A stretch of 64,000 bases of DNA from Macrobrachium rosenbergii (Eukaryota > Arthropoda > Malacostraca > Decapoda > Palaemonidae), in assembly GCF_040412425.1 (NCBI RefSeq), contig NC_089781.1, positions 50,792,727 to 50,856,726 on the forward strand. The letters run 5' to 3'. The notes beneath the pieces are model-generated. The model saw nothing but the letters and a program-made list of their open reading frames with translations. It made no database searches and was not told the DNA's origin. Of this stretch, positions 57,650 to 64,000 are shown one piece after another. Numbering within the stretch: position 1 is the first letter of the stretch; each line of letters opens with the position of its first letter. Made by a program: the position numbers and the translations under genes.

Positions 57650-59227
57650 ATCTCACTGTGCGGGGAGAGGGCCTGCCTCCCTGGATCCTCTGCCTCCCCT
57701 TCCTCTGGAGGAGGAGCGGGATGTTCCTCTACCTCGGAAGTACCCTCTAGCTCTCGTTCCCTTTGCATTTTGGATAGACCAAATGCCCCTGGCTTTCATA
57801 AGAAGCGTTATAAGCTGGGAGAGAGACGTATGAAGGGGCAGCGAGAGGTTGATGGGCTGGTTGGACCAGCACATACTGAGGTTGAGGTTGAGGTTGGGAG
57901 GTTGAGGATGACCAGGGACGGGGACCTGGACAGCCTGCAATACAGTCTGAGTCGGGAGCCGTTTGAACTTTTGAACTTCTTCCCTGGCTTGGGATGAGTT
58001 CCGGCGGGCTCAGACTGCTTCCTCTTAGAGGATAAACCCCAACGGGAGCGGAGACTCTGGTTGGCCCTAGTTGCCTCGGCTAAGACTGCATCAACCTCTT
58101 CCTGGGGGAAGAGGTTAGCTCCCAGATGGAGCATTTTATGAGCCTGTTAGGCTCATGACGGATGGAAGCTGCCGAAAAGATGTGTTTCGGCAGTTCAACC
58201 GGGCCTTGACGAAGTCATACAGGTCCTGTTGAAAACTCCCAAGAGAGATTTCGTCAGTACCTGGAATAGCGCATCTTCACTATATACAACTGACGTTGCC
58301 TCTGCCAAAGTCAGAGAGTTTAAGGACCTACTGAGTCTGTCCTTAGACTCAGCTTCAGCCTTCAGGAGCGACTCCGGGATTCTAGGGAGTTGCTCGCTGA
58401 AGAGGTTAGAGGCGCAGTCAGGGTCCAGCCGAGTAACCGTGAAGGTATCCGGAGCTCCTGCCCAATACTGACAATCTCTGGGTAAGACAAGAGAGGTGGG
58501 ATCTGTCTCCCGGAGATGAGGAACTGGTTTACCCTCTACACAAGCTTGGTTGGTGAGGAGGCCACTTTAGAGGTGCGGGGGGTGGGAGAACTTCTCCCAG
58601 AGAGAACATTGTGAACGCACCTTTTGCCGGAGTGAGCTTAGTGTTCTCCGCCTGCCACTCCGACAAAGTCTGTAGTAGGGCCGACTGGGCCTGGTCCCTC
58701 GGGAAGATGACAGTTTCCTTGGGGACCTTATCGGATCAAATCCATGCCTCCTCAGTGAGCCTGGCATAACCTGCGTAAGGTGATTTCAGGTTGGGGGGGA
58801 AGAATTCCAATTCCTCCAGCCTGCGAGTGCCTAGGCCCTCGATAGTGAGGGTACCCTCATGCTGGGGGGCAAAGAGGGTCAGGCGCCAGGGGTTTCCTTT
58901 ATCAAAAGGAGGCAGGCTGTAAGTGTCCGGGACGGAGAAGGGTTTGTTGGCCGCTCCGCCACTCATGAACCCGGAGATTAGAGTCCTTTGCGACTTAACC
59001 TCCTCTGACACCGAGACCACTGAAGCGTTTGATGAAGACAGCTGACTTGAGAGTTGCGACAGCTTGTCGTCAACCCTTTTGTCAAACTGCTTCATAAGAA
59101 GCTCTGCAAACGCTTCCGCATCAAAGGAAGGAGGGGTGGGAGCCTCCTTACTATGTTTGGCTCGTGCTCCCTTCCCAGAAGTAGAGGCCTTGCTCGTGGA
59201 GCGGCACAGGGCTAGGGGCCGTGACAT
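57650..59227 (-). pseudogene. Gag exon 3 of DIRS element D
   Basis: The frame 59227-58736 (163 residues) has a basic Ser/Lys-rich start, then FDAEAFAELLMKQFDKRVDD and KLSQLSSQLSSSNASVVSVS (coiled-coil-like), then NPWRLTLFAPQHEGTLTIEG, RRLEELEFFPPNLKSP and RLTEEAW. After frameshifts, 58134-57808 has LGANLFPQEEVDAVLAEATR then ANQSLRSRWGLSSKRK. Blocks shared with element B fix this as gag. I know of no characterised domain. Confidence 0.75.
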
Positions 59228-59263
59228 CTTCGAGGGGAACCTCGGAGCGGACTTTCTGGGATT

Positions 59264-59716
59264 TTAAGGTCTTTTCTTTACAGTTTTGACCTTAGGGACG
59301 GTAGACCTTGCACCGTCCATAAGGCAAGAGGATTTCACAAATCCTCGGAAGGAAGAAGCAGTAGAAGAAGGAGAACTGAAAAGAAGGTAACCTGCCTCAC
59401 TTACCCCTTTACCTGTCCGCAAGTCCAGGTCTACATTCATAGGCTCAAGGTCGAGGTTAAGGGCTGCAACGTCCTCGGCGACAACTCCGCATGCGGCGAC
59501 TCCTTCCTGGGAGGGCTGCGTCATCTCCCGGATCCCAGCGATCAAGGGGGCGGCTATCTCGTCCGCAACCGAAGCCGAGATCCAGGCGCCGGGGAAGAGA
59601 ACGTTGCAGACGTCCTTGGACAGGATGTAGGGCTTCCCTGCCCCGATGTCCCTCTCGAAGCCGCTGACCCAGGTCTTCAGGGTCAACAAGGAAGAGTCCC
59701 GAGAGCTGCGGTCAAT
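59264..59716 (-). CDS. Gag exon 2 of DIRS element D
   Basis: From the acceptor at 59717/59716 the exon reads IDRSSRDSSLLTLKTWVSGF, then ERDIGAGKPYILSKDVCNVL, PLIAGIREMTQPSQ and EDVAALNLDLEPMNVDLDLR. The frame stays open through the proposed intron 2 (donor at 59404) to 59264, so intron 2 could be retained without a stop in this copy. The homologous B exon ends with a stop before its donor. Confidence 0.7.
   Translation of the reverse strand: MDRSSRDSSLLTLKTWVSGFERDIGAGKPYILSKDVCNVLFPGAWISASVADEIAAPLIAGIREMTQPSQEGVAACGVVAEDVAALNLDLEPMNVDLDLRTGKGVSEAGYLLFSSPSSTASSFRGFVKSSCLMDGARSTVPKVKTVKKRP
59340..59404 (-). other. Intron 2 in gag of DIRS element D (tentative)
   Basis: Donor GTAAGTGAGG at 59404 downward. 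The best alignment with B places the acceptor before GATTTGTGAAATC (about 59340), which here ends CCTTCCGAG. CTTTTCAG at about 59382 is another possible acceptor. Length is about 65 bp. Confidence 0.45.
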
Positions 59717-59831
59717 CTGGAAGGGGGGAGAAAGTCAGGTGACTGAGCCTCCTAAAGGGAGAATATGTTATAATTATCCATAAAAGACAAAACTGAGGGT
59801 GAACGTGAATCGAAGTGGAAAACTAACTTAC
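59717..59831 (-). other. Intron 1 in gag of DIRS element D
   Basis: 115 bp. Donor GTAAGTTAGTTTTC follows GATGAGTCG; the acceptor ends CCCCCCTTCCAG. The position, flanking exon sequence and length match the 117-bp intron 1 of element B. Confidence 0.72.
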
Positions 59832-60010
59832 CGACTCATCCAGAACCTGTTCATAGAGGGCGTAGCACACCTCACAACCATCAGGGTGCCAGACAGTCAG
59901 GTCCCCCACGTGGACTGCACAACCAGAGTGGGACCTGCACACTTCATGCCCGCTGGCTTGATTCAGCACAGCGGTATACCCCTGCTCCTGACAACGCACC
60001 ATCTGTAAGT
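59832..60010 (-). pseudogene. Gag exon 1 (Cys-rich) of DIRS element D
   Basis: The minus-strand reading from about 60005 gives MVRCQEQGYTAVLNQASGHE, then VCRSHSGCAVHVGDLTVW, HPDGCEVCYALYEQVLDES up to the donor. The spaced Cys and His residues recall the knuckle at the start of the F1 gag. Element B has the same exon with a frameshift. The exon's own start is unclear; an upstream acceptor or a distant ATG (62164 minus) is possible. Confidence 0.62.
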
Positions 60011-62199
60011 TGACCGGAATATGAGTAGTATGCTAATAGGGCTGCCGGAGTAGAATGTCGGAGCAGTGTCTTAGTATAATAGTTATCCAAGTAGGTCCTG
60101 GAGCTAACTTGGGGAGAATAAGGGGCTACTGGAACGTACAAGATTAACTACCTAGAGGGACCACCGGAGTTAATCCGGAGCGACATGGGAAGGTCCCAAA
60201 AGGACAGTTAATCTACAAAATAATAAATAATAAATATTAAAATATATATATATATAAAAACAATATCCAGATAGGTCCCGCCGGAGTGAACCGGGAGGTT
60301 AAGGGGCCTACTGGAACATGCAAGATAACCTAAAGGGACCGCCGGAGTTAATCCGGAGAGACGGAAAGGTCCCAAAAGGGTAGTGAATAAACATAACATA
60401 ATATATAATATATATATATATATAAAATGAATAAACATATCTGCAACTAGGGAAAGGTCAACTATAAAAGTGGATATTTCTGCTTGGAGCCGGGGGGAGT
60501 CCTGTACTTCAATACGGTGACGGCGGAGGAGGTGTAGTGAGCACCGTCCGACCAAACACCATACCCACCGGAGTGGAAGGCGACAAGAACATCCGACCAC
60601 CTAGCAGAGAAAACACAAGAATGCTAGTCGGCGGAGAGTAGATACTGGGAACTATAAGTGTTCTAAGTGAAAAGAACGAATATAAATGTAATAGCGTGTG
60701 AACGACGGAAGACAGTCAGGTGGGAAACACTAACTGGCAACCTGAACACAAATTCTCTCCACCCGAGATATTGTTCTAAGAACGACACTCGGTTAGGAAA
60801 AAACGCGTACTGACACTAGGAGGGGAGGGGGTGGTATAGGCCATGAGTGAAGGATCCAGGGTAGCGACCAGGGGGTGGGTAAGCACACTCCGGGCGCCAT
60901 GAGATCCATCCTTCTCCCTGCGATCGGACGAACATGTACGAACGATACTGAGAGAGAAGATGACGGGGAACACTCAAGGCCAAAAGCAAAGAAAGGAATG
61001 GGAAACAGGGGTGTGGTAGCACCCCCGGTCCCCAACTGTGGTCTCGAAGGGTGTGACCGGGTAAGGTCGGGACCGTAACGAGAGAACAGACCAATCAATG
61101 CAGAGGAAGGGGATATAAGGCTATGGCGAAAGGAACAGGATAAAACTCTCGGGCCTTGGTAAGTTAACATATAATATGAAAGCAAACCAAGGGTGGGAGA
61201 GGGGGGGGGGGGAGGAAGGAGTAATGGGGTAGGAGAGGGGGTAAACATGAGGATGGAGAATAACCCGAAGATGTGGTTCGGATGAGGGTAGGCTACGCGA
61301 GAAACCCTCGCTATTCCAGCTTAACCTTATTTAGGCCTGTAGAGTCTAAACGGAAAGGCCGAAACAGGGAGAGGGAGAAGCGCAAGCCCGACTCACTAAC
61401 CAAACGCCACATAAAGGGGAACTCCAACTATGAACCCTCCTACACACCAAACCTTCTCTCCTAACAAGGAAGAGATCGCCAAAGCAACAACCTAGGCTAA
61501 CCTAACACAGCCAGTGGCTGAGGGAGGAAGCCCAGGGGAGGTATCTACTCCACTAGCCTAAAGTTAACCTATCCTAGGCAAAAATAATAATGATCTAACT
61601 AATCATAGGAACATATGTAGAAGGGAAGACCAAGCCCAACGCGATATGAGCGCGGAGGGAAAATGGCCGACCTTCCAGATATAAAAATACAGGATATAAT
61701 CTGCAAATATCAAAGACATCAGTGCGCTAGGCTTAAAATAAGCTAGATAAGCATAATTGTACCATCTCAAATAAAATATCCAAGCACTTGAGGAAGTGAA
61801 GGTCCAAATTATAACACGTAATAATAATTGATAAATAGCGGATAGGCCCGAGGGGGAAAACTCGTAGCCTAAACGACAAGGACCAAAACTTCTCCAGAGA
61901 AGGATAAAACAATAAAATAAAAAACCCAATTGAATATATATATATAATAAGCAAAAGGGTACAACAAAAGAAAAGGAAGGGGGACGAAGCCCCGACATAA
62001 TTCCCGCACAGACTGAAGGTCACATGGGGTCGGGAGAAGGGGATGAGACGGGCAAATAAATCCCTCTAATTATTAAATTAGAGGGAAATAAGGAGCCTCA
62101 ACCGCCTAAAATAAAATACAGAGATGGTACTCAACTTAGGTGAAGAATCCAAGGAGGATGCCATAGTGAAACGATCAAATAAGGCGCACACACGAACAG
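60011..62199 (-). other. 5' leader of DIRS element D
   Basis: About 2.2 kb between the terminal repeat and gag exon 1. It contains an ATG at 62164 (MASSLDSSPKLSTIS) with a counterpart in B, a GTAGTCC-rich 100-bp duplication at 60130-60420 (two copies of GGGACC[G/A]CCGGAGTTAATC), small TA runs (60240-60256, 60406-60425, 61934-61950) and a G-run at 61201-61212. No long conserved frame is seen. It could be a long spliced leader. Confidence 0.5.
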
Positions 62200-62515
62200 T
62201 ACAACAACAGCGGACGCGTGCTAAAAGTGGAATGTGGGTGCGCGGTTTGTTTACAGTCCGCGAGTGGTGCGGGGGTTTTAACGGCACCTCACTCATTGGG
62301 GTGGGACTTTGACATTGGGAATGTTTACAGGGCGGAGGCCTGTGATTGTGACAATCTCACCCTTTCTACACGACGATAAAGTCTTCATTTTAAAAAAATT
62401 CGCCCATATCATGGAGCTCACACGTAATGTAAGGGAACACAATGAAAATGTTAACTCGGCAATTAAAGCAGCTTTAGCTTTTCTCTGGTATATTTAGCAA
62501 TAGCTTTACCTAGAA
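62200..62515. repeat. 5' inverted terminal repeat of DIRS element D (tip missing)
   Basis: Inverse complement of the inner part of 53998-54330. Near 62370-62450 the sequence differs from its partner by a replaced segment. It stops at CTTTACCTAGAAATA, where a TA array starts. Confidence 0.82.
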
Positions 62516-62533
62516 ATATATATATATATATAT

Positions 62534-62625
<92 letters not shown>
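62516..62625. repeat. (TA)n microsatellite
   Basis: TA run with one CATA interruption, replacing the outer tip of DIRS element D. Confidence 0.96.
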
Positions 62626-62628
<3 letters not shown>

Positions 62629-62639
62629 CTAATAGCCAC

Positions 62640-63599
62640 AATGCCCTGTTAACTTCTCGAATTCTTCAAGCTTTTTTGACGTCAAACATGCAGAGGATTT
62701 TATACAAAAATTTAATAGTTTAAACATCCCCTAAAATAACATCAAATTGCTCAGCCTCGACGTCGTCATTATTTACCAAAGTCCCGATCGCCGACGTGTT
62801 GTCTTTCTTAAAGAGGAAGTTACAACCATATGAAGACCATTTTCCTCTTGGCATAGATAAAACCCTCAAACTTATCAACCTGTGTGTAACTAACAACGTG
62901 TTCTCTTTCAATGGTAATTTTTACAAACAAAAATTTGGCTGTAGCATGGGCAGTCCCCTATCACCTCTTTTAGCAAACTTGTACATGGAATATTTCGAAA
63001 CAGAAATTTTGTCATCTATTAAACCCCGTAATATGATCTGGCTTAGATACGTGGATGATATTTTTACTTTCTGGGACAATAGCTGGGGAGACTTTAATGA
63101 ATTTTTTAATAGACTAAATTCACTAGTTCCGACCATAAAATTTAAAACGGAATGGGAAAAGGACGGAAAACTGCCGTTCCTAGATGTACTGATCATAAGA
63201 GAACAGAACAGATATGCATTTACAGTATATAGAAAACCCACCTTTGTTGTTTCCTACATTCATTTCTTAAGCTACCACGATGTCTCCGTAAAGATCAAGG
63301 TAGGGTGCAACTTATTCCTCAGAGGACTTAGCATATGTTAAAATGGGTACCTAGATAAAGAATTCAACACGGTCCACCAACAACTAACGCAACTACTCTA
63401 TCCACCACACATTATTGAGAGGGCTATTAACAAAGCGAATAAAATATACTATAGAGGTCCCACTCACAACAGACAAATAGATTTTAACAACAAAATAAAG
63501 CTTCCGTACAAGGAAAACAACCAAAAAGCCACCGAACAACTCAGGTCATTTTCCATTATCCCAACTCCATCGGGAGCTCGCTCATTAACGTATACTAAA
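62640..63599 (+). pseudogene. Penelope-like element RT fragment (catalytic core), plus strand
   Basis: A LDVV-I-IYQSPDRR stretch (62755-62800) corresponds to the PLE 'SLDVVSLFTxxPI' palm block. In the frame 62796-63341 (181 residues) there follow VTNNVFSFNGNFYKQKFGCS, MGSPLSPLLANLYMEYFE, IWLRYVDDIFTFW with the catalytic YVDD, and KLPFLDVLIIREQNRYAFTV then YRKPT. The thumb continues in other frames to about 63590 (YLDKEFNTVHQQLTQL, RAINKANKIYY). A frameshift near 62795 and others after 63240 break it. No GIY-YIG domain follows: the fragment ends at the TTAA-type boundary of the next repeat. Confidence 0.88.
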
Positions 63600-64000
63600 C
63601 CCTTACACGCCGAGCCTCTATTTACAAAAGTGTCTGTCGTATGCCGGCAGTGTTCGGGAGTTAGCGCTGAAGCGCGGAAAAATTTTTCTTTTTTTCTTAA
63701 ATCACAGCACGCTTAGTTTTTAAGATTAAGAGTTCATTTGTGGCTCCTTCTTTTGTCATTGCCTGAAGTTTAGTATGCAACCATCAGAAATGAAAAAAAT
63801 ATCATTATCATATATAAATATTGGAATATATGACAGCGCAAAAAAAATGTTTATATAATAATATACAAATCGCACTGTGAGCAAAACAGTTAAAGCTAAT
63901 GAGTTATTTTTTTTTTGTATTGTACACTAAATTTTGATGATTTTGGTATATAACAAATTGTAAAACGATCAAAGCAACACAGAGAAAATATTATCACAAA
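63600..64000 (+). mobile_element. Inverted second copy of the TTAA-bordered repeat
   Basis: Starts CCCTTACACGCCGAGCCTCT after TAAA (63596-63599, one base from TTAA). It then aligns with the reverse complement of 1080-1487: GTATGCCGGC, GTTAGCGC, AAGATTAAGAGTTCATTT, GCCTGAAGTTTAGTATGCAA, ACAAATTGTAAAACGATCAA. It runs off the window end. Confidence 0.75.

Overview
This is eukaryotic, repeat-dominated DNA. (TA)n arrays, nested retroelements, spliceosomal-type introns inside a transposon and the absence of any bacterial-style gene packing point to an animal genome. The combination of DIRS1-like tyrosine-recombinase retrotransposons, Penelope-like elements (PLEs), jockey-like LINEs and very long TA microsatellites fits an arthropod, plausibly a decapod crustacean, but that assignment is inference. 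I found no convincing host gene, tRNA, rRNA or CRISPR array. Essentially everything recognisable is mobile or satellite DNA, most of it broken.

Layout. 1-1487 is a TTAA-bordered repeat with three ~380-bp internal tandem units. 1560-2640 holds two PLE reverse-transcriptase (RT) tails head-to-head. A short MITE piece (2712-2920) and a decayed piggyBac-like transposase (3540-5245) follow. 6470-7690 is the 3' end of a jockey-like LINE on the minus strand. 7770-8125 is a complete copy of the MITE. 8126-10870 is a run of TA arrays holding a mini mariner-like element, palindromes and the 3' half of a PLE. 11860-21300 is a Ty3/gypsy remnant split by DIRS element A (12957-19398, minus). 22120-26949 is a jockey-like LINE (minus) into which DIRS element B (26950-35152, plus) inserted. 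35153-38890 is mostly unassigned AT-rich DNA. 39755-46368 is DIRS element C (plus), inserted in a tandem repeat. 47935-48428 is a large palindrome that directly abuts a 5.4-kb minisatellite (48435-53815). 53998-62515 is DIRS element D (minus). The window ends with a PLE RT fragment (62640-63599) and an inverted copy of the TTAA-bordered repeat that opens it (63600-64000).

The four DIRS-like elements form two families: F1 (A and C) and F2 (B and D). Each has inverted terminal repeats, an internal complementary region that looks like a junction of the two ends, then gag, RT, RNase H, a DLFA-type region and a tyrosine recombinase (YR). Within each family the two copies lie in opposite orientation. 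F2 carries two short introns in gag, at the same places in both copies. None of the four looks intact; D is the best preserved.

The most unusual object is the minisatellite. Its 27-bp and 43-44-bp units are free of stop codons in all six frames. Its seed words occur once each in the palindrome beside it, which suggests that the array grew out of the end of that palindromic repeat.
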